Positions 1 to 12,126 of a DNA stretch of 64,000 nucleotides are shown here, piece after piece. The position numbers were made by a program, and so were the translations under genes. How positions within the stretch are numbered: the first letter of the stretch is position 1; every line of letters begins with the position of its first letter. The notes under the pieces are model-generated. The model saw only the letters and a program-made list of their open reading frames with translations. It had not been told where the DNA came from and did not search any database. The stretch covers positions 806,001-870,000 of the forward strand of contig CP137327.1 in assembly GCA_033182465.1 (NCBI GenBank), written 5' to 3'. Source of the DNA: Sanghuangporus weigelae. Lineage: Eukaryota > Basidiomycota > Agaricomycetes > Hymenochaetales > Hymenochaetaceae.

Positions 1-17
1 ACCTCAACTTTCGTCAA

Positions 18-3000
18 ATGGCAACAGTCACTGGAGATGGCCCGATAGCACTTCAGCAGGTAAAGTACATCGTCGCGATTCTCATGGGATACAATCGTAA
101 TGGAACAGTAGACAGGAAAAAGAGACGCTCTAAAAGCGATAGAGAAAAGGTGCCAGCAACGTTGGGAGAACGAGCATTTGTTCGAAACCAATCCCCCTAC
201 GCCTGAAGAAATTTCTCAGCTTTCCCCTGCCGAGATAAAAGGGAAATTTCCGAAATGGTTTGGAAACTTCCCGTATCCTTATATGAACGGATCACTTCAC
301 CTTGGCCATGCGTTCACGATATCGAAGATCGAGTTTGGGGCTGGATACCAGCGATTGCTTGGAAAACGCGCATTGTTTCCTCATGGCTTCCATTGTACGG
401 GGATGCCCATCAAGGTCAGCAGATCCTCGATAAAATGTCTATTCTGTAAATATGAACATGCGTTTGCTTAGGCTGCTTCGGATAAAATCATCCGCGAGAT
501 CGAATTGTTTGGACCCGATTTTGAAGGGTACAAGGAACCCGAAGATGAAGGGGCTTCTGTTTCTCCTGCGCATGTAAACAATGCGATTTCTCCTCCAGAT
601 AAAGCGAAGAAAGGAAAAGTGGCAGCGAAAGCGACTGGCCATACGTATCAATTCCAGATCATGGAATCGATCGGCGTACCATGCTCAGAAGTGAAGAAGT
701 TCGCAGACCCTCAGTATTGGCTGAAGTACTTCCCCCCCATCGCAATGGAAGATCAGAAAGCACTTGGAACTCGTATTGACTGGCGCCGTTCATTCATCAC
801 TACAGATGCGAATCCGTACTACGATGCTTTCGTCCGTTGGCAGACAAACAAACTCTACAAACAAAACAAAGTAAAATTTGGTGAGCGATATACTGTTTAC
901 TCTCCGAAAGACGGTCAGCCATGTATGGACCACGATCGATCTGAGGGAGAGGCTCTCGGTCCCCAAGAATACACTGCGGTGAAGATGGAAGTCGTCGAGT
1001 GGTCGGAGAGCGCTAAGGGCTTGCTCGAACCCAACACTAGTGGACGGAAGATATTCTTGGTGGCGGCGACCTTGCGTCCAGAGACCATGTACGGTCAGAC
1101 GAATTGCTTCGTTGGCACGTCAATTAAATATGGCTTATATGCGGGCAAGAACAACGAAGCCTACGTATGCACATATCGAGCCGCGCGCAATATGGCGTTC
1201 CAAGGGATTACGGAGACTGCAGGACAAGTAAACCAGCTTGCAGAGATTGATGGTAGCCTTCTTGTCGGAACAAAGGTCAAGGCAGCCTTTTCAGTCAATC
1301 CTGAGGTGTACGTGCTTCCCATGGAAAATGTGTTGGCAACCAAGGTATTGGTTATCTTCAGTTGCTTCGATATCTGATCTGACCACTTTGCAGGGCACAG
1401 GAGTAGTCACTTCCGTGCCTTCTGATTCGCCGGATGACTACGCCACGCTTGCGGATCTTAAGAAGAAACCCGAATTCTATAAGATTAAACCGGAGTGGTG
1501 TGCACTTGACCCAGTTCCGGTCCTCTCGACTCCAACGTTCGGTGATCTCACCGCTCCTGTCCTCGTAAAAAAGCTCAAGATCAACTCGCAAAAAGATGTC
1601 AAGCAACTTGCGGAGGCGAAAGAGATTGCATACAAGGAAGGCTTCTATAGCGGGACAATGCTTGTGGGCGAGTTCAAAGGACTGAGCGTGCAAGAGGCGA
1701 AGCCACGTGTTCGGGACGCGATGATCAATGCAGGCCTCGCATTCGCTTATGCTGAGCCTGAAGGATTCATCCTTTCGCGCAGTGGTGATGAGTGTGTGAT
1801 TGCGCTCATGGATCAATGGTACCTCGACTATGGCGAGCCAACTTGGAAAGCTCAGGCTGAGAAGTACGTGCAGTTTCCAATCTATCTAAGCCGTATTCTC
1901 AACTTTGTTCTTGTAAGGCTACTTGCAAGGATGAATACCTACAGCGTAGAGACCCGCAATAACTTCGAGGGGACCCTCGGTTGGCTCAACAAGTGGGCTT
2001 GCGCTCGCACTTACGGTCTCGGCACTAAACTTCCTTGGGATCATAACTTCATGGTTGAGAGCTTGAGTGACTCGACCATTTACATGTGCTACTACACTAT
2101 CGCTCATCTCCTCCAGGGTAAGACATTTGACACATTGTTGACTGATTTCACTCACCGTACACTAGGGCACTGGAACGGGAGTATACCAGGTCCACTGGGC
2201 ATTACTCCGGAGCAAATGACAGACGAGGTTTTCGAATACATCTTTTGCGATGGCCCTTGGCCCTCTGACGCGCTTATTCCCAAAGAAAAGGCAGACGCCA
2301 TGAAACACGAGTTCAACTACTTCTACCCGATAGATATCCGGTCCTCTGGAAAGGATCTCATACCTAACCATCTTACCTTTGCAATATATGTCCACGCTGC
2401 CATCTTCCCAGAGGACAAGTGGCCACTCAGCATGCGCACGAATGGCCACTTAATGCTCAACGGGAAGAAAATGTCCAAGAGCACGGGCAACTCCCTCACC
2501 CTCCGTGAAGCAGTAGAAAAATTCGGCGCAGATGCGACGAGGCTCGCCCTTGCTGATGCAGGTGACAGCATTGAAGATGCCAACTTTGATGAGAAAAATG
2601 CGAATGCTAACATTTTGCGTCTGCATACCCTCATTGACTGGTGCGAGGTAAGGAAGCTAGTCATCCAGTTCTTTTTACCTCTAATTCACTGCCTTGCAGG
2701 AGATGATCCGGGAACAGGGGAAGTTGCGTCAAGATAGAATATATCACGATACTGTCTTCGAGAACGAGATCAACGAGCTGATTGCCCAGACGCAGGCTCA
2801 TTATGAGGCGTACGAGAATTTTGTTTTTGAGAACTTTTCAAATTCTCACGTTTCTCCCAGGACGAACTACAAGGATGCACTGAAGTACGGATTCTTCGAA
2901 ATGCAGATGGCTCGCGATTGGTACCGTGAAGTGACTTCGGACTTGGGCATGAACGCAGACCTCGTGAAGTACTGGATACGAGCATCTGTCTTGCTCATTG

Positions 3001-3697
3001 CACCAATTGCACCCCATTTTGCCGAGCACATTTGGACTACGCTGCTCGGTGAGTCTGATACCGTGCAGCGCGCTCGATGGCCTACTCCATCAGCTCCAGT
3101 CGACGCAGCCGTACTCGAAGTTGGGCAGTACATGCGTGGCACGCTCAAAACGATGCGCGACTCGGAGATATCGATGCTCAAAAAGCTCAGCAAGTCCAAA
3201 GCTGCACCTTATGATCCGAAGAAACCCAAGAGCGCTCGTATATACGTCGCAACTCGTTTCCCAGAATGGCAGAACCGCGTCGTTGCTATTGTACAGGAAG
3301 CTTACGATGCTGAGAAGGATAAGGTTGACGACGTGAAGATCCGAGAATTGCTCCAGGCTCAGGGCTTGATCAAGGACAAACGGGCCATGCCTTTCGCTCA
3401 ACTTTTCAAAGTTTGTACCACTCTTATTGTATTGAAGCAGGAATTGACTCATGGACTTCACTCTAGAAACGAATCGCTCAGTTCGGTGCGAAGACAGCTT
3501 TCCAGCGATCTCTTCCGTTCTCGGAGGCCAAAGTCCTCAGCGAACTTCTCCCTTACCTCAAGAAATCACTTAATCTGGTAGACGCGGAAGTCCTCATGGT
3601 TGACGATGCTCTTCAGAGAGACGATCCTGGCTTTTCGAAAGCCATTGTTGAGCAGGCAGAACCAGGTAGTCCGGCATTCGAGTTCCGTAATGTATAG
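18..3697 (+). CDS. Leucyl-tRNA synthetase, cytosolic
   Basis: Class Ia synthetase that charges tRNA-Leu with leucine in the cytosol. I read nine exons: 18-59, 112-414, 472-1344, 1394-1872, 1930-2117, 2166-2647, 2700-2809, 2861-3410 and 3467-3697, giving about 1,085 residues, the usual size for eukaryotic LeuRS. The HIGH-type motif reads HLGH (residues ~77-80, after FPYPYMNGS). The editing (CP1) domain carries the ATLRPETMYGQTN signature in exon 3, and KMSKS lies at residues ~730-734. The anticodon-binding region continues through RDWYREVT to a C-terminus ending in FEFRNV. The ATG at 18 is chosen because exons 1 and 2 join in phase (MATVTG...TGKRDAL) and match the family N-terminus. Four of the eight introns have lengths divisible by three. 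Identification is firm; exact splice sites are inferred from consensus and family alignment from memory. Confidence 0.95.
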
Positions 3698-3884
3698 ATT
3701 AGACGAGAGGTGGTAGTCATTAAATACTTGGTCTTAGATCTTCGATGTAGAATCTGTAATGGCGCGCAGGGGTTAGTTCTGATGACAAAGAAACGCGATC
3801 TGTCACATCATGGTAACAAAGCACAGACCTGCTGGTCACACTCTTGCTCTGCAAACTCAACCATCATCAGTCCCCAGTCAAATC

Positions 3885-4942
3885 ATGCCAGGACCACGCA
3901 ATACGAAGAAGGCAAAGAAACAACCAAGCGGAAGAGAAAAGAAACGGTCACAGAGAAATGTTTTAAAGGATATCGAGCAGAATACGATACCGGTAGGGAA
4001 CGACAAAGGCACTGAGAACGTTGACGATTCTTCCACGGATGCAGACATGAAGGACGCAATAAGTGACACAGATGGAGCTTTATTGCATCAGTTTGGAAAG
4101 GAGGAATACGTGCTGGAGAACGGGCAATTTGGTAGTCAACCTACAGTTTCTCCTAGCAATCCGTTCATTGTCGATCCCGGAAATGGTCCTCGCGTAAGGA
4201 ACATGGATGCATTCCTTTCGTCCTTTTTCTGCCCACCAGTATCAGTCGGCAATGATGAATGCATGATGTTTTCACGAGAGGAGTTTGTATCGGTGCTTGA
4301 AAGCGTCCTGCCCAGGGAAGTTGCTCTGGTAAGCATCCAAGTAATGGTTTCGGCGTCATCGGGCCGCTTATTCATGCAATTCCTTAGATTGCGTGGTACA
4401 ATAAGACAAGGATTTTTGAACGCATCTGTCCGGCTTGTCAACGCATCTACCGCCTCGGGGATACACTCATTGATCCTATTAGCGATGAGCTTATTAACAC
4501 CAACGACCGACGAACGCCGCCGCATGTTCTCAGGGAACAACAACTGAGTGGCTTCTGTATGTCCATCTTTATGTTGTCATCCGTAGGTCTCCTGACCTTT
4601 TTGACAGGCTCTTTCCCTTGTTTTTTCCTCGCATCATATTCATCACATCCATATGCTGCAGAAGTCGCTCAAGGAACCTGGGGTTTGCGTTCAGATGAAC
4701 TTAGTCCCCAAGTTCGTTCTCTGCTGGATGCCACAGACCCGAGAACTGCTTCGATTCTACGATATGGCCTGGCGGCATGCACGCCCTCATTACTCGAAGG
4801 GACAGAGAGTATTTCTAACGACCAGGGTCTTGGTAGAGTTCTACGATTGACGCGCAAGAAGGATCTAGGCTTCGGAGAGGTGCTGGAGGCGCTGGCATGG
4901 TACGAGACGGAAGGAGCAAACAATCAAACGGCTTTGCAATGA
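3885..4942 (+). CDS. Agaricomycete protein of unknown function with a CPAC motif
   Basis: Three exons (3885-4328, 4388-4556, 4608-4942) give about 315 residues. The first ~70 residues are basic and disordered (MPGPRNTKKAKK...), a nuclear-type head. The core contains NPFIVDPGNGPRV and then IAWYNKTRIFERICPACQR, a single CxxC that may bind metal only as half a site. A short segment, SGFCSFPCFFLASYS, follows, and the end is acidic and helical (TRKKDLGFGEVLEAL). I recall similar uncharacterised proteins in mushroom-forming fungi but assign no function. The start at 3885 is preferred to an upstream in-frame ATG at 3810 because the basic MPGPRN opening looks native. It lies 187 bp after the LeuRS stop in the same orientation. 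Splice junctions keep phase and use standard GT-AG ends. Confidence 0.7.
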
Positions 4943-6137
4943 AGGCGGCAAACAGAATCGCTCTGGACACCGTCGGTAATCTCGGCACTGCCAAAGAATA
5001 TGCGTGTGAAGCAAGGTGTCTATATTCGCCCGACGGCGTCACGCCAAAAGAGCGTCTGTCGGGATAGTCGGTTTTTTCCATTTTTAGAACGCCGCTTGAT
5101 TCCATGCCCTGACCAGCCTCCGGACCTTATAGTATTAGTTACGGCGGCTTGATTTCTCGTCGGCACAATGAACGGCTCTTCTTCAACGTGGCGTAATGAT
5201 GGTTGGTATCCTGCTCGATCTGAGTGCCTAGAAACGCGGGAAAGGAATCTGATATTCATTCGGCACGTCGCGGGCGTGAGAGTGATACGCTAATAACCAA
5301 TGGTGTCCTTCACTCGGGTATTGCGAGTAACCATGCGTCGGACATCCTCTATCAGTTTACCTTTGCGTTGCGTTCATCCCACATAACTCACATTCACTCG
5401 ATCTTGCGAGTCTCTCGCACCTTCCACTCCAACTCTTTTGCGAATAAGGTCTGATATACTAAGACACAGATTCTGGGCGCCCACAGAGTACCAAACGCGT
5501 ATACGACGGTTGGCAAGTGCAGATCAGGACGTTATACCTCAGGCGTAAGCTTTCATCTGGGTTCAGAAGCAAGGCACGGTCTTCCGGTAACTCGGCATAC
5601 GCAACTCCTTTGACATCGAAATTGCCGCATGAGCGATTTCAGCCGACCTGTAAACATCGCCAAATGCAGTAGCTTCGGCACAAACTACCTAGACAAACAA
5701 TCCGCTGTACTTTTCGCGACTGAAAATGATACGTCAGATCCTGGAGCCTGAAGATTCCTAAATATCATTTCGACAGATTCTCACATCGTTTAGGCGCAAG
5801 TACTATTGATCCTTCCGCCTCCTGAGAGCAATTGTAGACAATCCGTCTCTTTGACACACTACTGCAAAGCAAATGATCGTCCGGCCATTCTCTAACTCTT
5901 ACCTGAGAAGGCTAAGGGATCCAATGGTCGTGGCTGCAAATATGAATGCTGAATTAGGTATGTCGATCTTCTTTACTTCACCTGTCATCGTAACTAATGT
6001 TTGGACATCTGCCTAGAATGCCTTCCGGGTTACACTCTGGAATCTACTCTCCCCCAGAGTCTCATCCTTCGGTCGTGCATGTGCCCATCGAGAAACGGAT
6101 GACTATGCCGAGCATTTTTCCGTAGATGCTGAGCCTG
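4943..6137. other. Intergenic stretch, no gene seen
   Basis: About 1.2 kb. Short open frames occur on both strands but have neither codable motifs nor plausible splice partners. No repeat or RNA gene was recognised. Confidence 0.5.
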
Positions 6138-6247
6138 TATAAAATGAAGAGCCCGTCACCTCCCTGTAGACCATCCAGCTTCTCTTATTCACCTTTCACC
6201 TTTCACCTTTCTCTCAAATTCGCTTTCTTTCGCGACCTGGTGTCGTT
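6138..6247 (+). promoter_or_regulatory. TATA box and shared leader motif, secreted-family member 1
   Basis: TATAAAA at 6138-6144 is followed by a pyrimidine-rich tract that contains a triplicated CACCTTT, then GACCTGGTGTCGTT at 6234-6247, about 70 bp before the ATG. The same pair recurs upstream of the four paralogues. A position downstream of the expected start of transcription suggests a 5'-UTR element; that is inference. Confidence 0.6.
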
Positions 6248-6315
6248 TGTTTTTAAAACTCACCAAAACTCCATTTCCATTCCTTACTTTATCTGTATCC
6301 GACAAGCCTAACACC

Positions 6316-7509
6316 ATGTTTACAAAGTCGCTCATCTCTACCCTCATCCTCCTGGTTTTCTCGTCTCCGGCACTCGCCGCGCCCAGCTTCGGGAGCTGCT
6401 CGACGCCTCAGATAAAGTTCGCAGCCGGTCTCGATGGCAGGAAGGAAACGTCATTCCAAGCTACTGACCTGAGTATGTTTCTATTCTTGGCCAGAAGAAA
6501 TAATTCATTATAACATTTCCTTGTTCCATCAGAATCCTTCAACCACGGGTCGACGGACGACATCGATGCCATTGCGAACTTCATCTGTCAGCAGCTTCAG
6601 ACGAGCTGCAGAGCCAACAGCGATGCAGTTAACTCGTGCAAGTCTGCGGTCAGCGCGGCCGACAAGGCTGCAACCGGCACGGGAGCCCAAGCCGACGCAT
6701 TCAACGCAGCGTTTGGCGCCAAGACGAACTTTGCCGCTGTCGCTCAAGTCAACGCAAACGGCCAGACAATAAACTCCGGCTCTAAATCCGGCTCAGGGAC
6801 GCAGGACCCACAGTCCGATCTGAGTAGGTTTCTTGACTGAGACATATTGTGCTATCTGTTGACTCAAGTTTCAATCTTAGCTCTTAACCCGGCTGTAATT
6901 GCCACCGGGTTCGCTTTGGACGGGCAACAGGTCCCAACAGCGGGCCAAGTTCCGTCTTTGACATCGACGAACAACTTCATCAACTTCTGCTTGACTGTCA
7001 ACAAGCCCATTACGAACGGCCAGCAGATCAAGACTGGCTCATGTAACCCTGCGCCGATAGGTGTCATCGCTGCGACGACGAATATGCCATCGTCGAAGTT
7101 CCAGTTCCCGAAGAACGGTGATAGGATCAAAGCAAACCAAGCGTTCACGATTAAGATGGCGATTAAGCACATCCAGACCGGTAACTTCGTCAACGCGCAG
7201 AGCAACTACTATAGTGCTCCTCAGCAAGTGAACGGACAGGGCGACATCATCGGTCACTCGCACGTCGTTGTTGAGCAAATCAGCAGCGTGGACCAGACTA
7301 GCTTGACAGACCCGAACAAATTCGCGTTCTTCAAGGGCATTAACGGTGCAGCGGTCAACGGTGTCGTCACTGCCGATGTTACGGATGGTCTTCCGAAGGG
7401 TTCCTACCGTCTGGCTTCCATCAACTCAGCTGCAAACCACCAGCCTGTCGTTGTCGCGGTTGCCCAGCACGGTTCGCTCGACGACATGGTCTACTTCACC
7501 GTAATCTAA
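6316..7509 (+). CDS. Secreted protein, LNPAVIATGF family, member 1 (two-domain form)
   Basis: Three exons (6316-6472, 6533-6823, 6881-7509) give about 358 residues. A signal peptide is clear: MFTKS, a hydrophobic run, then SSPALA|AP. The next ~120 residues form a separate Cys-containing module seen in other basidiomycete secreted proteins (LDGRKETSFQ...FNHGSTDD...FICQQLQTSC). Exon 3 encodes the family domain: LNPAVIATGF, TNNFINFCLTVNKPITNGQQIK, GSCNPAPIGVIA, IIGHSHVVVE, NHQPVVVAVAQHGSLDDMVYFTV. Members of this family are often labelled 'ribosomal protein S17' in fungal databases; the signal peptide and sequence make that unlikely. The function is unknown, and an extracellular or wall location is expected. 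This is the only one of the five copies with the middle exon. The ATG at 6316 is chosen because it immediately precedes the signal peptide. Confidence 0.85.
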
Positions 7510-8378
7510 GTTCGTCGGTCCTCCCGATGAGACAAGCGGGTGGTTCTCTCTTGTGCCAATGTTTCCTTAAATTCGTTTACTTTACTTGGTGTTAGGTTCC
7601 TCTCTCCCTGTCGGTACATAACTGCCTCGATGGCAGACTGCACAATTACGATTTTATGTTTATAGAAAACTAATGTCTATCTCCGTTTCTGTTGTATGTG
7701 ATAATTCAGCTGTATTATTTGAAGGATGTGAGAAGGTCTCTACGCCGCCACTTCAGCGACCACGGCAAGTCGCTTTCCCCATAAGTATTCGAATTCCCAG
7801 TGTCCAAAGCAGAAGATACCATGACAAGACAAACTGGCAGAATATGGGAAACAATGCACGTTAGACGATGGCATGACCGAGATGACCGTTGTCGCCCGCC
7901 CGTATCTAACGGAACAGTTGACGACACAAAGACAGTAGCAGTTTGTTACCTTGCCACCAACACCTTAAAAGGATTCTTGCCGGTCAGCTCATGTCTTCGG
8001 TGATTGCCGATTCTCCGACATCAATCTTACCCATCTCTCTTGCCCATGCTAGTGTGGCCGGCGTTCTCTTTCTACTATCTCAGCATGAAACATTCCTTGA
8101 CTTTGTCATGCACTTTGCAATGGTGTAGATGCATTATACCATGGCCGCAGTACTTCCACGACTCGATCTAGATTATTTAATCGCAGATCAGCCTCAGCCG
8201 GAAAGCCTTTGCAAAAGATTTGGTCCGGAAAAAGCTCTTACAATGAGCGCATCTTGCCGTTGCTTGACCTTTCAGCGCTGAGGAAAATGACATCACCATT
8301 CCTTCGGCAAACTCGAGCTCTGGTTGGTTATGTGGCCGTAGTCATTTCCCATAGACAGGAAAGGATGTGGAGCACGGT
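7510..8378. other. Intergenic stretch, no gene seen
   Basis: 3' flank of member 1 and distal promoter of member 2. The few short open frames have no recognisable motif. Confidence 0.5.
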
Positions 8379-8470
8379 CATAAAAGGCCTGTGTCTCCAC
8401 CACCTTCTCCTCATCCCGCTGCATTCCCAACAGACTCTCCGTTTTATCTTCGGCCTGGCGCTGGATTCGT
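8379..8470 (+). promoter_or_regulatory. TATA-like box and leader motif, secreted-family member 2
   Basis: CATAAAA at 8379-8385 and CGGCCTGGCGCTGGATTCGT at 8451-8470, about 80 bp before the ATG. This is the most diverged copy of the shared leader motif, and its spacing from the TATA box is the shortest (~72 bp). Confidence 0.45.
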
Positions 8471-8551
8471 CACTTTATTAACTTATTACTCATTCCGCTC
8501 CTTTGTTTTTCATACTTCACTGTAGTATTCGGCCACAACATATTTTCCGAC

Positions 8552-9335
8552 ATGCTCTCAAAGTTCGCATTTGTTGGGCTCACTCTGCTCACCGTGACTG
8601 CGTCCTCCGCTCTGGGCGCCTCTTCCACAGATGACCAACAGTCGGCTACCAGTATGTAAAATATTTTCATATATAATTTTTGCTATTCACCATATATATC
8701 GCATAGCTCTTAACCCGGCTGTTATTGCCACTGGATTTGCTCAGGATGGCCAGCAGGACCCTACTGAAGGGCAGGTTCCGTCTTTGACGTCGACGAACAA
8801 TTTTATCAACTTCTGCTTGACCGTCAACAAGCCCATTACGAACGGGCAGCAGATTCAGGCTGGATCATGCAACCCAGCACCCATGGGTGTCATTGCCGCG
8901 AGGACGAACATGCCATCGGCGAAGTTCGTCTTCCCCAAGAACAACGACACGATCCCCGCGAACCAGGCATTCACGATCCAGATGGCAATCAATCACCTCC
9001 AGACGGGCAACTTCGTCAACGCGGCGACTAATTACTTCAGTGCACCGCAGCAAGTAAATTCGGGAGGAGACATCATCGGGCACTCTCACGTTGTAGTCGA
9101 CTTCCTGGACAGCCTCGATCAGACGAAACCAACTAACCCCGGGACCTTCGCATTTTTCAAAGGTCTGAATGCGCCAGCAGACAACGGCATACTCACTGCA
9201 GACGTTGATAAGGGCCTTCCAGCGGGCGTCTATCGCCTGGCATCAATCAATTCTGCTGCGAATCACCAGCCTGTTCTCGTCGCTGTCGCTCAGCATGGTT
9301 CACTCGATGACATGGTCTACTTCACAGTCGAGTAG
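8552..9335 (+). CDS. Secreted protein, LNPAVIATGF family, member 2 (minimal form)
   Basis: Two exons (8552-8651, 8707-9335) give about 242 residues. Exon 1 encodes little more than a signal peptide (MLSKFAFVGLTLLTVTASSA|LGA) and the short linker SSTDDQQSAT. Exon 2 is the complete family domain, from LNPAVIATGFAQDGQQ to DDMVYFTVE, with the conserved blocks NNFINFCLTV, GSCNPAPMGVIA, IIGHSHVVVD and NHQPVLVAVAQHG. The intron is phase 1 and splits the Thr codon before LNPAV, as in all paralogues. This is the smallest member, which shows that the S/T-rich heads of the other copies are dispensable additions. It is predicted to be secreted; function unknown. Confidence 0.87.
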
Positions 9336-10503
9336 TTAGGTGAAGGAAACACTTCCTCTTTGCGTGCTACATCGCAGTCAGTCGACCTCCTTCCGTAATT
9401 TAGAATTTATTTGCATGATTGTGTCTGTCGTTATCGTCGGTTCAGTTACGAGACTTCTCCGAGGGATACTAGCACTACAGTTTTCTCATTAACTGGTATC
9501 CCTTATACCTCTTGTATATGTTTAGTTCTTTGGGGCATTTGCTATAATACTAGTTGACTTCTCGTTCGAAGGATACTCTGTGAGACTCTCAGTTTGCCCG
9601 GTTGTAAAGGCCAAAAGATAACGATGTAATAATTCATTGAGATCCGATACCTATCTCATCATTCGAACTCCAGAGCCTCCTTCGAGCCGCACATGTCAAA
9701 AGTTGATATTCTATAAGCATTTTCCGTGTTATTGTCCTTTTGAGGCTGCCCCTATGTCAGGACATACATCATGTAATCGAGTGCTACTGTAAAGTGATGT
9801 GCCTTGAGCAAAGAACATTAAAGTAGAGAGTTAAATAGAAATGTCAATGGATACTTTAAGTCGACTATTCAGGAGTTGAATAGCGTTGCCGTATGTTGGA
9901 ATCTATAAGCTTTATTTCAAAGATCCCGAGAATCATCAGTTCCAAGTCGACGGATTCCGAGTCTGGCATGTGCACCTCGCTCTTGAAAAATGGACGTCTT
10001 ATTGGGTGCAACCTATATGATGGCTGAAAGGCCTCTTGACGAATGCGAAATAGTTATAGAGCTGATTGATACCATGATATCTTAAGGATGTTGCCTTGGA
10101 TATCAACGGAAAACATACGTCGGTGCGCATTTCTTCTCATCTGCGCGGCTGATGCCGTGATTGCCGATCACTATAATGCTTGACGAAGTTATTTGGCCTC
10201 GAACACTTCATCGCCTTCACTTCCTACCTTCACGACCACCAATTAGTGCACTGGTTCGTTGGCTCGACCCTTGTATGCGAGTATTATTTATGGCACGACA
10301 AACTTGAGTTCTACTGCTAAAGTCTCCTCGGGCTTGCGTGGTTCGAGAGAAAATCCAAGTATAACCACAAAACAAATGCATCTTGAACGCCGTCAATTGT
10401 CTCTGTGATATCGCTTCGCCCGCCGACGCATCGATGTGTCCGTTTCGCATCTATTCCTGACGTTGCGCGTTGATTGAAGATGCTCATATTCACAATGCGT
10501 CGG
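9336..10503. other. Intergenic stretch, no gene seen
   Basis: About 1.2 kb, AT-rich and full of stops on both strands. No repeat or RNA gene recognised. Confidence 0.5.
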
Positions 10504-10609
10504 TATAAAACGTCTGCTTCTAGTAGACTTACCGCCAACAATTTATGCCTAGTGTCTGCACTTTTTCTTCTTTGTTCTTGTCCTTCCTGCATTACGGCCC
10601 GGTGTCGTT
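10504..10609 (+). promoter_or_regulatory. TATA box and shared leader motif, secreted-family member 3
   Basis: TATAAAA at 10504-10510 and CGGCCCGGTGTCGTT at 10595-10609, with a T/C-rich tract between. The motif ends 79 bp before the ATG. Confidence 0.6.
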
Positions 10610-10688
10610 TTCTTCCATATTAGCTTGACGTTGACGTTGACCATCCATCCACTTACATTTCCGTCCAAATCCAGTACTTTGTTACATC

Positions 10689-11587
10689 ATGATCCTTCCA
10701 TCTACGTTGAATACTGGACTAGTCCTGCTTACGCTTTCCGCGACTAGTGCGTTCGCTGCACCAGCAACTTCAAGCGTTGCTGCTTCTGCCCCCATTGCAA
10801 GCGCTACCGCTGTGAGCTCCTCCGTGGTTTCCGCCAACGCAAGCACTGTGACTGCTACAACAGCCACAGGATCATCCACTGCCGGTGATGAACAATCTGC
10901 TACCAGTAGGCATATGTGGTGTTCAGTTGGTTTGCTAAGGCTGACGCATTATGATCAGCTCTGGATCCAGCTGTTATTGCCACTGGTTTTGCGCAGGACG
11001 GCCAGCAGAATGCGACCGAAGGACAAGTTCCATCCTTAACGTCAACAAACAACTTCATCAACTTCTGCTTGACCGTCAACAAGCCCATCACGAACGGCCA
11101 GCAGATTCGGGCAGGATCATGCAACCCAGCACCGATGGGAGTCATTGCCGCAAGGACCAATATGCCGTCGTCGAAGTTTGTCTTCCCGAAGAATGGGGAC
11201 ACGATCAAGGCAAATTCGCCATTCACCGTCCAGATGGCTGTCAACAACCTCGAGACAGGCAACTTTGCGAATGAGGAAACCAACTACCTCGCAGCTCCGC
11301 AGCAGGTAAACGCACAAGGAAACATTATCGGACACTCGAGGTTTGTGATCGAGCAGTTGGACAGTCTTGACCAAACGACGCCGACAGATCCGAACCGGTT
11401 TACATTCAACAAAGGTATCAGCGCGCCGGCAGTCAACGGCGTACTCTCCGCAAATATTACCACAGGTATTCCTGCTGGATTCTACCGTCTGACTTCATTC
11501 AACTCAGCGGCGAACCAACAGCCAGCTCTTGTCGCAGTCGCTCAGCACGGCTCTCTCGATGACACGGTTTATTTCACTGTCGAATAA
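10689..11587 (+). CDS. Secreted protein, LNPAVIATGF family, member 3
   Basis: Two exons (10689-10905, 10959-11587) give about 281 residues. The signal peptide (MILPSTLNTGLVLLTLSATSAFA|AP) is followed by a ~45-residue Ser/Thr/Ala linker that ends GDEQSAT, a likely O-glycosylated stalk. Exon 2 encodes the family domain with LDPAVIATGFAQDG in place of LNPAV, and with TNNFINFCLTV, GSCNPAPMGVIAARTN and DDTVYFTVE. Several positions differ from the other members (IIGHSRFVIE instead of IIGHSHVV), so this copy is the most diverged in the 'GHSHV' block. The 3' neighbour is an F-box gene on the opposite strand. Predicted secreted; function unknown. Confidence 0.86.
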
Positions 11588-12126
11588 ATTGCAAGGCTGT
11601 CAGTACGTCAATATTTGTACCCACCGTCTTCAAGCGCATTTGCGATGCGCATAGCGAGTATTTTATTCTTTCGGCATCTTTGAATTGGTTCCATGATTGT
11701 TGTTATTAGGGCTATAATAATATGTTAAAGCAGTAATGCGACACGCGAAGTTATCATGTTTCCCGCAATAAGCTGACGTGTTGATAGACGGACAATCCCC
11801 GACTCTCCTCCATGGATCACAAGCACTGCCTACAAGTTATATCGTCACATAGGCTAGCCACGGTTATCACTAAAAAAAGATTCAAAGCGTAATGATATAC
11901 TTCTTGAAAAAACAAGACCGATACGAAGAAGTTTCAATGGAATCTAGGGACCGCAATACTGAAAGAACAATTCTCGTTTCGTAGAAGGAAAAGGAAAGTC
12001 ATTCATCTGTGTCAACTCCGTGGCTAAGTTTCCTGTCAGCGATCAAGTCGAAAACACCCCCAAAATATGACGACGTACTAAGTTGTCATATGAATTGCTC
12101 TCTGTACTTGACGTTTTTATTCGACC
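11588..12126. other. Convergent intergenic stretch
   Basis: Space between the stops of the secreted gene (plus) and the F-box gene (minus). Presumably holds both 3' UTRs; nothing else seen. Confidence 0.5.

Noticed and set aside
18-111. LeuRS start within exon 2, with 18-59 treated as noncoding
   Set aside because: Exons 1 and 2 join in phase and give the usual MATVTG...KRD N-terminus.
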